A stretch of 64,000 bases of DNA, from positions 1,310,501 to 1,374,500 of the forward strand of contig JAUTXW010000064.1 in the NCBI GenBank assembly GCA_030620095.1, in the 5' to 3' direction. The notes under the pieces are model-generated. The model did no database searches and was not told where the DNA came from. It saw only the letters and a program-made list of their open reading frames with translations. The stretch is from Kuschelorhynchus macadamiae (taxonomy: Eukaryota > Arthropoda > Insecta > Coleoptera > Curculionidae). Position numbers and translations under genes: made by a program. Positions within the stretch are counted from its first letter, which is position 1. Each line of letters starts with the position of its first letter. Below, one piece after another: positions 45,051 through 56,170 of this stretch.

Positions 45051-46119
45051 GACTACTACCCTTTAAGACTTCGTTTTGCAATTATGGATGTTTAAGAATT
45101 TATAAGGGCGCACATATTGAAATTTAATTGGGTCCAATACCACTTCTGGTAGCACTGATGATGACTAGTTCATACATACATATAGACCTTTTTATATCAT
45201 TATTCAGAAGTACCAGGAACTTTTATACTTCAAATAAAATCTACATATTTTTTGCATATTCTTGTTTTACGTACTTTATCAATGAAGTCCCGTAAGTCTT
45301 ATTTTTATTCAAAATAGTTTAAGGATGAAGGGGGGATCCTACCATTGACTACTGTCAGAAATAATGACACAAAACCTAACCTCTAAGTGTTAATTAACCT
45401 CTTCAGTCTACCAAACGAATTGAAGCCCACTAAATTTCTTCCTCTATGAAATGAGAGGACTTTCTCCCAGAATGACCTTCAAGCCTGTTTTATGCCTAGA
45501 CGGACAAGTCCCTTCCTGTGTGTCATCCGGCAATACACTGAGACGTCATAAGAGAGGACTGGCGTTATCACTGCTGTATAAGTCCATTGCCCGATACGAG
45601 TTTTAAATTCTAAGTTCATTCAAAAGACCTTTTTGCGCACCCAGACAGTACCGACTCAACTCATCACCAAAAAAGGTGAGTCTTCAAGGTCCACATTGTT
45701 CTTCTGATGATATAAATTTTAAATTATCGTACATAATGATCTTGAAATGAACTCAAGTTGCTAAAGTGTAACTAGTAGTTATAACCAATCAACATTTTTA
45801 CCAATATAGACAATATATTTTGACGCCCGTTAAGATTTATGCTATTCTGCAATATGCTTCTGAAAATGTATTCCTTTTTCCAACAATCCATATCTAAGAC
45901 AGATAACGAATAGACGAACCATCCACTATTGAGTAAATTAACCCAAAATGGATCCCAACTTTGTATTGTATTCCCAATAATAGGGATCCATCGCGAGATT
46001 TCCGCGTAGCACAACGCCCGGGGCCGACGCTGTTGTCCTCGTATAATGGCCAGAATTGTCTGCCGCGACGTACTGCACGTAATCGACTGTTTCTGTTCGT
46101 TTATAGATAAGCATATTTA

Positions 46120-48040
46120 GTTCCCTCGAAAGGAAAGTATTGTTATCGTAAAAAAATCACCCACTCAGATTTTTATAGATTTTCACGTTTTAGGCTCTTT
46201 AGATACCATAAAACATGTTTTCTAATACCGTTGTCGGTCTGTCTGTCTATTCGCCTCATAGCTAAAAAACTACTTAAGCGATTGACTTCGAATTTTGGGC
46301 AAAAATTAAGCGTCGTATGGGGATGACCTGGAAATATTTAGGTTGAAATGTAATACGGCGGAACAAAATGACGGCCTAGTGAAGTGTTAAAATAATTGTT
46401 TAATAAATCAACGTAAAAAAACTGTATTAATCAATGGACTTCAAATGTTCCTCAACAATTAGATGTGATATAGGGATAAAACGGTAACATTTTGGTAAAT
46501 GAAATTAAAAAAAAGTCAGTGTAGAAAATTACTTGTAATATTGGTACTAATCCAATATCCTGGAACAAAATGGCGCTCATTAAAAATGTTTGAAAAGACA
46601 GTATAATATTTTACTAAATGACTAAATTTAGGCCAAACGTCACTATTCCTAATAAACGGAAATATTCATAACGAGGGAAGTTCCAGGTAATAGGAAGTTT
46701 AGCAGTATTTACTTCCCTTTTAAAAGAAAAGTATTTTCGTGAAAAAAATCATCCTTCGAGATTTTTTTAGATCTTATGTTTCTTGTTCCGTAGATTCCGA
46801 AAAACATGTGTCGCTCTGTTGGTGTGTCATCGGTCAATCTGTCTGGTCGCGACATAGTTAAAAAACTACGTACCCGACTGACTTCAAATTTTGGTCTACA
46901 ATTAAGGGTTATATAGGGATAGCCTGGTAACATTTTGGTAAAAATCCAATATGACGAAACAAAATGGCGGCCTAATGAAATTTTAAAAAATTATTACTAA
47001 AAAAATTATTCATTCAATTTGTTCAAATCCTGTATTACGTAGTAATCAACTGGTAAAATTTTTGAACGAATCCAAGATGGCGAAACAAAATAGCAACTTT
47101 TAAAATATTTAAAAATTCAGCCTCAAAAAACTACTTAAAATATTGATTTCAAAATGTGTGCAAGAATTAACTGCGGTATAGACATGAACTGGTAAAATTG
47201 TGGCGGACCAAAATGGCGCCAAAATAAAATATCTGCAATCGCAAAAAAACAACTCCCCTGGTTTTACATATCTTCATGTTTTAACTTTCCTAGATCCCAG
47301 AAATATATTATCTCAAGTCCGTAGATCTGTCTGTCGGTCTGTCTCTCAGTTCGCGTAGCTGAAAAAGCAATTATGCGTTTGATTTCAAATTTTGGACAAA
47401 AATTATGGATAAAAAGGGAATGACCTGGTAATAATGTGGTAAAAATCTAGTATTGCGGAACGAAACGGTAGCTTAGAGAAATGTTAAAAGAATTATTACT
47501 AAAAAAACTAATTATCCAATTTACTTCAAATTTTGCACAAAAATCAAGTTTTACATGGGAATGAACTGGTAACATTTTGGTATAAATCTAAGATTGCAAA
47601 ACAAAATAGCGGCCTAATAGATTGTTTAAAATATCAGCCTGAAAATCTACTTATTAGACTAATATCTAATTTGTGCAAGTAATAAGTGTATCATAGAAAT
47701 AAACTGGTAAAATTGTGGTACTAATTTAAGATGGCGAAACAAAATAGCCGCCAAATAAAATATTTAGAAAATCAACGTAAAATTTTTTTTCTTATTCATT
47801 ATCTTCAAAATTTGTAGAAAAATTAAAAGTGAACTAGGGATAACTTGGTCGAATTCAATATGATGAAACAAATTGGCGGTCTTAATAAATCAGTATAAAA
47901 ACTAGTTATTGTTAAGTAAAATATTGATACGAATCCAATACGGTGGAACAAAAATGGTGCCCATTAAAAATATGCTAAACTGGGACACACTTTACTATTC
48001 CTAATAAAAGAAAAAAATCATAAGAAGGGATGTTTCGGGT
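46120..48040 (+). repeat. ATGGCGG repeat, block 8 (long, at least three fused copies)
   Basis: Head phrases with the GTCTGTC tract occur at about 46230 (GTCGGTCTGTCTGTC), 46830 and 47325, each followed by TAGCT/TAGTTAAAAA and unit series. Well kept units include AACAAAATGGCGGCCTAATG (46960) and CAAGATGGCGAAACAAAAT (47074). The tail phrase TAATAAAAGAAAAAAATCAT lies near 48000. The ORF at 46709-46933 is a by-product of the repeat. Confidence 0.85.
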
Positions 48041-49605
48041 AAAGGAAATTTTTGTTTTTTTTTGTATTTTATTCCTTAACAATTATACGTTTCTGGAAAC
48101 ACCAAGCACGCATTTTTTCGTGCATTCTAAATAAACTGCGACACGAATAGTTGATATGATTAATTTGTTTGAATCTGATGGACCGTCTATTCGAAGTATA
48201 ATAAACATAATTTTCCATGTAGACGCCTTAAAATTTTTTTCTTAAAAAATAACAACTTGCATAGAAAATTAAACATGGTTTGTTGTATATACGCTACTTA
48301 GTAAAAATAGATACTTCGTCGAGAGTGGCATTTACTAGTTCAATGCCTTCTTACTTTACGATGCATTATGAATTATCTCATATGAACTTTTATGATTTTA
48401 CCAACATAACATTAAAGGAACGCTTTACGCGGAATCGTAATGCCGCTAAAATCCTGCGTTTAGTGCTGAATTTAAATCACGATTTGCCTCCCACTCAGTG
48501 CAGCGTACTGAGCTCATAAGTATCTAAATCTTCTGATATACGATCGTTAAAGATGGATCTTTTAAGTTAATTTTCCGCTTTTAGTGCGTTTTCTCATTTT
48601 AAGCCCGGTTTATAGTCAGGTGTAAAACTTTGTTAATACCAATAAAATAGCTTTAAAAGTTAGTCTTTCTCATAAAATTAATGACATTTTATGTGTTTAT
48701 CCTATTAAACTTAATAATGCTTTTATGTATTATCTATTTATTAAGGATTTTATAATTTTCAGTAAGTTCAAGTCGAACTATAAAGACCGATAATGAGTAT
48801 GTATGGCGGTTGTTATAAATATTTTTCTACGCGACATTATACATATGTCAGTGTTTTACTGGGCGTTGATCTAGTAAATAATTTAATTTGCTATGCAACA
48901 TATTATCATTAAAGTGCGAGGTTCAGCAAGATGTCAAGCAAGTTTCTGTTTATTAATAACTAATTAAAAAACTCAATTTTCTTACGACATAACACACTTG
49001 TAGGATTAGCATTTATTTTAATTCAATGTATAAAAAAGAATCAATGGAATGTGGATAGAAATGAACATCTCTTGCTTGACGTCTGTTAATAGGCTGATGT
49101 GAACTGAACAAGTGTGTAATTTATGTTTAGTTAAGCAGATTACTAACGACACAACGAAAGCAAGGAAAAGTAGTTTTTTTAGCTGTTTGGTACAAACCAG
49201 AGCTGCGTCAGTTTGAAAAATACTTCAATCACAAGTCATTCGAAAAATAAAAAATATTTAGGCTTTAAATCAAGTATTTCTTTAAATAATAGATGACTTA
49301 AGTCTTGAATATATTAAAATAAGTTTTTTCCTTCTTTAAGATTCAAATCAGAAACTAATTTTATTTTTCTTGTTAAATCGAAAGTGACCAATTTTTTTGC
49401 TAGTTTCCCGAGTCCTTATAACGTTGATTAATATATTAACATTATATTCTAATAGCGTAGTCATATATGCGACCTCATCCTGGGTCACATATATTCCCAG
49501 ATAGGGTCGTAGTTCAAATGCAGATGTAAAAAGAAGTCGTTTTTTTAACACGCATTTATTAGCTTCACTTGTATGTAACTAAGTATGTATGTAAACCAAT
49601 TTAGA
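48041..49605. other. No gene recognised
   Basis: AT-rich. An ORF of 79 codons at 48280-48519 (MHYELSHMNFYDFTNITLKE) is less biased than most but has no recognisable motif and no support from neighbours. Confidence 0.4.
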
Positions 49606-49608
49606 AAG

Positions 49609-50012
49609 TCGATTTTAACCTACCCTTCTAATTGTCTTATTGATTTAAAATTTTGCAAGTTTATGTAATTTGGATGACATTACAAACATTTGGTACCATA
49701 GAGCTGATTAGGTTAGTACCAAATGGTACTAGTCGATTTTATCCTGCTTCTAATTGTGATATCCATTTGAACTTTTGTAAGTTTATGTAATTCGGATGGC
49801 AATATAATAATTTGGTACCATCAAATTGATCTGAACAGCTCAATATTACCAAATGGTACCGCTGATACCAGTTAGTAAACCTCTCTGGTTTGGGCTCATT
49901 TGGTTTGACGAGTCTAATATAATATATGTCCAAGTGTATGCAATTCGGCTGACAATACGATCACTTGGGACTCGATGGTATCAAACGATACCAGTCGATT
50001 TTAACCCACTTC
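49609..50012 (+). repeat. Tandem repeat of about 124 bp rich in TTTGGTACCA palindromes
   Basis: Units start TCGATTTTAACCTACCCTTC (49609), TCGATTTTATCCTGCTTC (49733) and, after an irregular middle, TCGATTTTAACCCACTTCT (about 49995). Each carries TTTATGTAATTTGGATG or AAGTGTATGCAATTCGGCTG and pairs such as TTTGGTACCAT with CAAATGGTACT or CAAATGGTACC. Confidence 0.85.
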
Positions 50013-50034
50013 TTTAGTTGCTTTTGATTGCGTC

Positions 50035-50935
50035 AGTCACAAAATATTGTTGAACAAGCTTGAAAAATATGGTTTCAGAGGTAAAATAAACTCATGGATA
50101 AAAAGCTTCTTGGAAGATCGAAAGTAGATGGTACAAACTGCTGACAACCAAGTCTACGGATCACAAGTGGAAGAAACAAATATAGGAGTAGTACAGGGCT
50201 CCACATTAGGACCTCTTCTGTTTCTATTGTACGTAAATGATTTACCAACTATGCCAAATGATGCCTATTTCACCCTTTTCGCAGACGATACCACAATTAC
50301 GTGGTTCGCTAAAAATGAAGAAGATCTGCAAAATAAGGTAAATCGTGACCTGAATATAGTCCAAAACTGGTTTGAAGTAAACAAGTTATCACTTAACCTC
50401 AAAAAGTCAAAATGTATGGGTATGAACATTCAAACTGGAAGCAAACTAAATATTCAAAAAAACAAACAGCGAGTTCAAACAGTGAATGAATATAAATTTC
50501 TAGGATTAACAATACAGAGCAATTTGAAATAGGATTTACATATATCACTATAGACTAAGAAATTGCCATCCGGTCTATTTGCCATTAATCAAACCATGAA
50601 CTACATAAGCCTAGCAGCCGCAAAGCAAATGTATTTTGCCCTATTTGTGACCCATATTCGGTAGGGTATAACGTTCTGGGTTATTCAGCTTCAACGTACC
50701 TGGAGATAAAGTACAAAAGCGAGCCATACGGATCTTAAGCAAGAAAAAGGACCAACGCTCTCATTGTAAACCCTTGTTTAAATAAGGGTAAAAATCTTAA
50801 CCCTTTTCGACGTTTGCATTCTGGAAAGCATTTGCAGTATACACAAAAGGGTGGATGAAGCAAAGAAACGCAAAGATGTACATCAGTATGAAACACGAAA
50901 TAAAAATTCACTAGAAATTCCAAAAAACCAAATAT
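50035..50935 (+). pseudogene. Jockey-like reverse transcriptase fragment
   Basis: Starts inside the palm: LLNKLEKYGFRGKINSWIKS, FLEDRK, a stop, then an open stretch of 134 codons (50128-50532): VVQGSTLGPLLFLLYVNDLP, YFTLFADDTTITWF, LNIVQNWFEVNKLSLNLKKS, NEYKFLGLTIQSNL. After more stops the thumb and C-terminus follow: LAAAKQMYFALFVTHIR, FDVCILESICSIHKRVDEAK, YETRNKNSLEIPKN. FADD is intact. The fragment lacks ORF1, endonuclease and the RT fingers, as in 5-prime truncated insertions. Its sequence differs clearly from the RT at 29790-30714, so it is a second family. Confidence 0.85.
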
Positions 50936-52750
50936 TACTAAAAAACTGCTTTTCCAATTTTTCTTAAATTTTACACAAAAATCAAGTATTTTGTAGAAAT
51001 TAACTGAGGAAATTTTGATACGAATCCAAGATGGCCGAAAAAATTACGGCTTAATAAAATATTTAAGAATTCAGCTTGAAAAACTATTTAACGGACTGAT
51101 TTCAAATTATGTATTATAACTAACTGTGGCATAGGGATGAACTAGTAACACTGTGGTAGTTATTCAAGATGCCAGAACAAATTGGAGGCCAAAAATGTTT
51201 GAAATCGTGAAAAATTACCTTCTGAGGTTTTACATATCTTCAAATTTTGAGGTCCCTGGATGCAAAAAAAAATGTTTTATCAATTTCGTCGGCCCGACTG
51301 TCGGTTTGTCTGTCTGTTTGTCATTTCGTGGCATCACTTTAAAACTACTTATCAGATGGACTTCAAATTTTAATCAAACATTAAGGGACATATTAGGACG
51401 ACTTGGTAATATTTTAGTAAAAATCCAATATGCCTAGTTAAACATTAAGAAAATACTACTAATTATCTAATTTACTTCAAATTTTGCACAAAAATCAAGT
51501 ATTACATGGAACTGAACAAATGGCCTAATAAAATATTTAAAGTAAATATATAAATAAATAAATAAAATTTTGTGCAAGCATTAACGGTGATATAGAGATA
51601 AACTGGTAAAGTTGTGGTACGAATTCAAGATGGCGGAACCAAATGAAGGCCAAATAATTTAAAAAAAAAAAACAACCTAAAAAAATCTTATTCAATTGAC
51701 TTTAACTTTTGTAGAAAAATATAATGTGATAGAGGGATAAACTGGTACGAATTCAACATGACGTAGCAAATTGGCGGTGTGTGTCAATGTAAAAACTACT
51801 CACTGAATTTGTTTTAAATTATGACCAAAAATTAAGTGTGGTATAGGTAGAAACTGATTGACTTCAAATTTTGGTACAAATTTAAGGATCATATGACCTG
51901 GTAAATCTTGATAAAAATCCAATATGGCGGAACAAAATGGCGGCTAGTGAAATGTAAAAAAAATTATTACTATAAAAATTACTTATCCAATTTACCTTAA
52001 ATATTGCACAAAAATCAAGTATTATGAGAAAATTCCCTTGATAAAGTTTAAAACGAATCCAAGATGGCCAAACAAAATGGCGGCTTATTAAAATATTTAA
52101 AAATTCGGCTTGAAAAACTACTTAATATAGATACAAATTTTGTGCAGTAATTAATTATGGTATAGAGATAAACTGCTAAAATTGTGGTACGAATTCAAAA
52201 TGACAGAACAAAAAGGCGGCCATTAAAGTGTTTGAAACTAAAAAATATATTTTATCAATCCCTTCGGTTTGGCTGTCTCTCAGTTCGCGGCATAGCTTAA
52301 AAACTGCTTACCCGATTGCCTGCAAATTTTGGTCAAATATTAAGGATCATAAGGGAATAACCTTGTAATATTTTGGCAAAAATCTAGAATAACAAAACAA
52401 GATGGCGGACTAGTGAAAATTTTGAAAAAAAATATTACTAAAAACTAATCATCCATTTTACCTCAAATTTTGCATAAAAATCAAGGGTTACATTAAAATG
52501 AGCTGTTAACTTAAACTGTTAAGATTTTGGTATGTATCCATGATAGCAAAACAAAATGGCTGCCTAATAAAATATTTAAAAAATCAGCCTGAAAAAACTA
52601 CTTATTCTGTGCATGAAATAAATATTTGAAAAGACAGTATATATGTGTTTCTTTGTACCGAACTAAATTGGGTCACATTTTACTATTTCTAATAGAAGGA
52701 AATATACATAACGGGGGATGTTCCGGGTAAAGGAAATTTACCGATTTTTT
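50936..52750 (+). repeat. ATGGCGG repeat, block 9 (long, fused copies)
   Basis: Begins immediately after the RT fragment. Head phrases with GTCGGTTTGTCTGTCTGTTT at 51299 and CTGTCTCTCAGTTCGCGGCA at 52271; good units include AATATGGCGGAACAAAATGG (51921) and CCAAGATGGCCAAACAAAAT (52059). The tail phrase CATAACGGGGGATGTTCCGG lies at 52707-52726. Confidence 0.85.
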
Positions 52751-53180
52751 CATTTTGTTATAAAAATAAGGTAGAATGGTATATACACTAAGTACCTGAT
52801 TGTGATACTTTGCGGAGACTTCGGAATAACAGTGTTTGCACTGAGGCAACTTGAAACTTCCGAATTTTGGGTTGCCTTTTATAATGCAGTTTTCACTTTC
52901 CAGCAAAATTCGGCGGATTGTTTTTGGATTTGTTAACAGTTTGGTCAAAATTCAGTTTGAAAAATCTTCATCTGGGGGGTATATGCCGTATTTTTATATT
53001 ATAGATAGATAGAGCAAAATGCGTAATATAATATTTTTTACTTCCGCGAAAGATCTAACAAATAATTAACATATTGACAGGTGACAGTACAGGTTTATAC
53101 TCGTCGGAAAATGCAAATTCAGTGCCATGGAGGTCACACTTCCGTGTGTGCTAAACAGAGTAAGCCCCTGAAACTTCTGA
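52751..53180. other. No gene recognised
   Basis: A 91-codon minus-strand ORF (52948-52673) contains CKHCYSEVSAKYHNQVLS-type text but no identifiable domain. Confidence 0.35.
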
Positions 53181-53185
53181 GGAGG

Positions 53186-53221
53186 AACCACAATTTTGGC
53201 CTTAAAGCTAAAATTGTGGTT
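53186..53221. repeat. Strong hairpin, 15-bp stem
   Basis: AACCACAATTTTGGC at 53186-53200 pairs with GCTAAAATTGTGGTT at 53207-53221 (one G-T wobble) around the 6-nt loop CTTAAA. Confidence 0.9.
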
Positions 53222-53319
53222 CAGATACGTAGCCAACGTTTTTGTCTGATGGCCTCATGCTCCAAAAAACCTCCCCATGTTTCTTGATCATCAATACAAT
53301 ATTGAGTCAGCAATACACT

Positions 53320-54010
53320 ATCTAATATAAAATTTACAATGGAAATTGAATCAGAAGGCATGATTCCCTTTCTAGATGTTCTTGCACAAAGGAGTGAGGA
53401 TGGTTCCTTAGTATAATAAAAGCAACACATACGAATAGATACCTAAATGTGCTAATTCATATTATCATCCGGCACAGAAGCAATCATTAATAATTCTTTG
53501 GTTTATAGAGCCCTCGCGATATGTGATCAATATTCTTCGTAAACAAAAATACTGATTCAAGCTTTAAGAAGGAATGGATAATTGCACTGAGGATATTAGA
53601 CGGTCAAATAGAAAATATAATAATCCTACTCCACAACGGGAAACTAATAAGGAGTTACTTAGAGGAAGTGTAGTTCTTCAATTTATACACGGAACTACGG
53701 AAGATTGCAAGGTTACCTGACTGGTTCAACATACGTTCAATCTTCAACACACACAAGAAAATTGGACAAGGTTTAAGATCGCTAAAGGACGTTATTCCTT
53801 TCAAAACGGAAGGAGTATATGGAATTCCTAGTTCATGTGGTGATGTCTATATTGGAGAAACTGGACGATCTATATCCACTAGGCTTAAGGAACTTGAAGG
53901 ATGCATTAGAAAGAAACAAGAAAGTGATTCCATTTTGACATGGTTTAATCCCAAGATAATTGACCAAAGCCTTGAAAGTTTCCGTTCTATGTTATATAAT
54001 CGGACTTTGG
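53320..54010 (+). pseudogene. PLE-2: Penelope-like fragment (post-RT and GIY-YIG region)
   Basis: Plus strand: KFTMEIESEGMIPFLDVLAQ, then NNSLVYRALAICDQ (YRALAICDQYSS form), RRNG, IAxxTED-type text, RSNRKYNNPTPQRETNKELL, RGSVVLQFIHGTTED, TYVQSSTHTRKLDK, IPSSCGDVYIGETGRSISTR, LKELEGCIRKKQ, then a jump to ESDSILTWFNPKIIDQSLES, FRSMLYN. It is the same family as PLE-3 (59-62 kb), about 80 percent similar by eye. DVYIGET is the GIY-YIG strand. The later half of that domain and the tail with the hammerhead-like motif are deleted, and the RT upstream of IPFLDV is absent. Confidence 0.85.
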
Positions 54011-54454
54011 AGCTGCGTAAGTAGTTTATGCGTATTGTGTAGAAAGTAAAATTCGCACATCTCTATAAAACCAAAGTTTTGTTTGATTATTTAATTGGTT
54101 TGCGATGACAGATTATTGATTACGCTTGTAGTTAAAACTTTATTTTTGATTTTCAGTAAAAATGTTATATTTAGTACAAAAATAAGAAGTAAACCGATTT
54201 TTTATAAAACCAGAGATTAAGAACATGGGGCAACCAAAAGATAAGCCAGGATTAAAGCAAATACATAAACAGGTACTTTAGTGAGTAGATATATGACATA
54301 TGTGATTGGAATTTTATGGCTGATGCATATAGAAAATGTATTTTATTGTTTTTGTTTCCTTGTGAAAAGCTAAATATTGCGTTTATAAAAATACACATTT
54401 ACAACATTAACGATATACGGAGTTTTACAGAATGTTGTAAGTAAAATTTAAATT

Positions 54455-54740
54455 CAGATTCTATACCTAAAAATATAAAAAAAAGTTCATATAAACATGG
54501 ATCCGAAAATGCTCCGTTTTCATGATTCGGGATGTTTAAAGTTTTCCATCTTTAATAATTTATTTCACATTTATCGAAAATCCGTTTAGATATTGACATA
54601 AATTTTGGTGCACCCAAATGTATCATTAAAAACTACATTTATATGTACAAAATTGTTTTCTAAAGCATCAGTGGCGCTCATGCTGGTAAGTCTTTATGTT
54701 TAGCGAAAAAACTGTCCGCCTCTGGTTTTTGCAAAAATTA
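54455..54740 (+). repeat. Left long terminal inverted repeat of the mariner-like element
   Basis: Pairs with 55905-56170 in inverted orientation, about 80-85 percent identity by eye. Confidence 0.8.
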
Positions 54741-54889
54741 CTTGGACTTTTTCGTTCTGACGCACCATTTTCGAAAAAAAATAAATTTTATTAATCGGTA
54801 CAAATAAGCCATCCACGGAATAATATATTTTAATTTTATTATTTTATTTGGACTAGTTTTTCAGGAAACAGTGTATTAAGTGAAATAGA

Positions 54890-55440
54890 CAAACATTGTA
54901 TTAAACCGCAGGAATTTAAGTCAGGTGATTGGGGGGCCAACAAATAGGCCCGCTCCGACCAATCGAATTTCCTTGGAATTTAACGTTTCCATAATCTCTT
55001 ACAACACGACTAAAATGAGCAGGCGCTCCGTCGTGCATAAACCACGAATATTGTCTATTATTAAGAGGGATAGGTTCTAGTAGGCTGGGTAAATTCTCCT
55101 ATAAAAATACAGGTATGTGGCCGCCCAGTAATACTCATTGTGGAAATTAAAAATTACATTTCTGGTAAATGAAGCGTCGTCCGTGAACAAAATAAACGAA
55201 ACAAATTGCCGATCTTCTGCATTTCTTTGTCTTAGCCAGTGGTAATACTGCAGTCTAGCTGGAAAGTGGATAGAGCTGTTGCTCGTGGAGTATTCGCCAT
55301 ACAATAACGTGGTTGGTATTCCCCAATTCATTCGCTAGACGCCTCGTACTCCTTTCAGGATTTTGTTCAACCGCTCTTAAAATATTTTCCTCATTATCTA
55401 CTATTTGAGTTGTTCTTGGCATCCCACAACCAAATCAACA
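54890..55440 (-). pseudogene. Mariner-like (IS630/Tc1/mariner) transposase
   Basis: Minus strand from the right: PRTTQIVDNEENILRAVEQN, PERSTRRLANELG (helix-turn-helix half), LQYYHWLRQRNAEDRQFVSF, ILFTDDASFTRNVIFNFHNE, YYWAA, a stop, then PIPLNNRQYSWFMHDGAPAH, FSRVVRDYGN, IGRSGPICWPP and, after a frameshift, the PDLN-type end. The first catalytic Asp (LFTDDASF) and second (MHDGAPAHF) are visible. The third Asp region is frameshifted. Compared with family members the N-terminus is incomplete and a short stretch before PIPLNN is missing. It is a different family from the mariner halves at 5.7-6.5 kb. Confidence 0.85.
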
Positions 55441-55904
55441 AAATGACCTGTTAATTTTCCTGTTTCTCTCAAACGTTTATGAACGCTTACTAAGATGTTT
55501 GCATAACGTAACTGATGGTCACGAAAAGCATCTTCATAGAAACGTATAAATTTCCATACATACAATGAATGTCTGCCAATCCCTCAAACGAATAGTTCAC
55601 TGTAATAAATACTTATTTTGTAGAGAACTTATTAAAAATGTATTGAAACAAACACCACAAATTTAAATCGCTGGGCACTTTAGGTAGTTCCCTTTTGTTT
55701 TGGCTTAACAAAAAATGTATGTCGTTGATAAAAACTGCCAACTTGATTAATGTTTTTTAATTACGATTCCGAAACCAGCTTATTGTACTGATTAATAAAA
55801 CAATTTTTATTTCGAAAATATTGCATCGAAGAGGCACTTTTTAAGCAGAACTAATCTGGCCTCAGAAATCGGTACTAATTTCTGAAAAAACCAGTTGCGT
55901 AGAT

Positions 55905-56170
55905 ATGGTTTTTTTCGCTAAACATAAAGACTTGCCAGCACGAACGCCACTGATGTAATTGCTTTAGAAAACAATTTTGTACATGTAAATACGATCTTTA
56001 ATGATATATTTACGTGTACCAAAACTCATCTCAACGGGTTTTCGATAAATGTCAAATAAGCTATTAAAGACCGAAAAGTTTTAACACCCCGTATCATGAA
56101 AACGGAACATTTTCGAACCAATGTTTATATGAACTTTTTTTCATATTTTCAGATGTAAAATCTGACCTTA
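55905..56170 (-). repeat. Right long terminal inverted repeat of the mariner-like element
   Basis: Inverted partner of 54455-54740; contains CGCTAAACATAAAGACTTGC and CCACTGATG. Confidence 0.8.

Larger units (their letters stand above)
54455..56170 (-). mobile_element. Mariner-like element with long terminal inverted repeats
   Basis: About 280 bp at each end are inverted copies of each other: left AGTTCATATAAACATGGATC, CATTTATCGAAAATCCGTTT, CAAAATTGTTTTCTAAAGCA, CAGTGGCGCTCATGCTGG, TCTTTATGTTTAGCGAAAAA; right, reversed, AGTTCATATAAACATTGGTT, CATTTATCGAAAACCCGTTG, CAAAATTGTTTTCTAAAGCA, CAGTGGCGTTCGTGCTGG, TCTTTATGTTTAGCGAAAAA. The transposase gene reads on the minus strand between them. The exact outer boundaries and target TA are not resolved. 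Confidence 0.82.

Noticed and set aside
45150..45205. CTGATGATGACTAG word like a hammerhead core
   Set aside because: No GAAA box follows in the right place and no retroelement tail is nearby.
48280..48519. 79-codon ORF in a quiet region
   Set aside because: Composition is acceptable, but there is no motif, no neighbouring exon and no start context; left as unassigned.
49609..50012. CRISPR-like array of direct repeats
   Set aside because: Units are contiguous and diverged with no unique spacers, in an insect-type genome.
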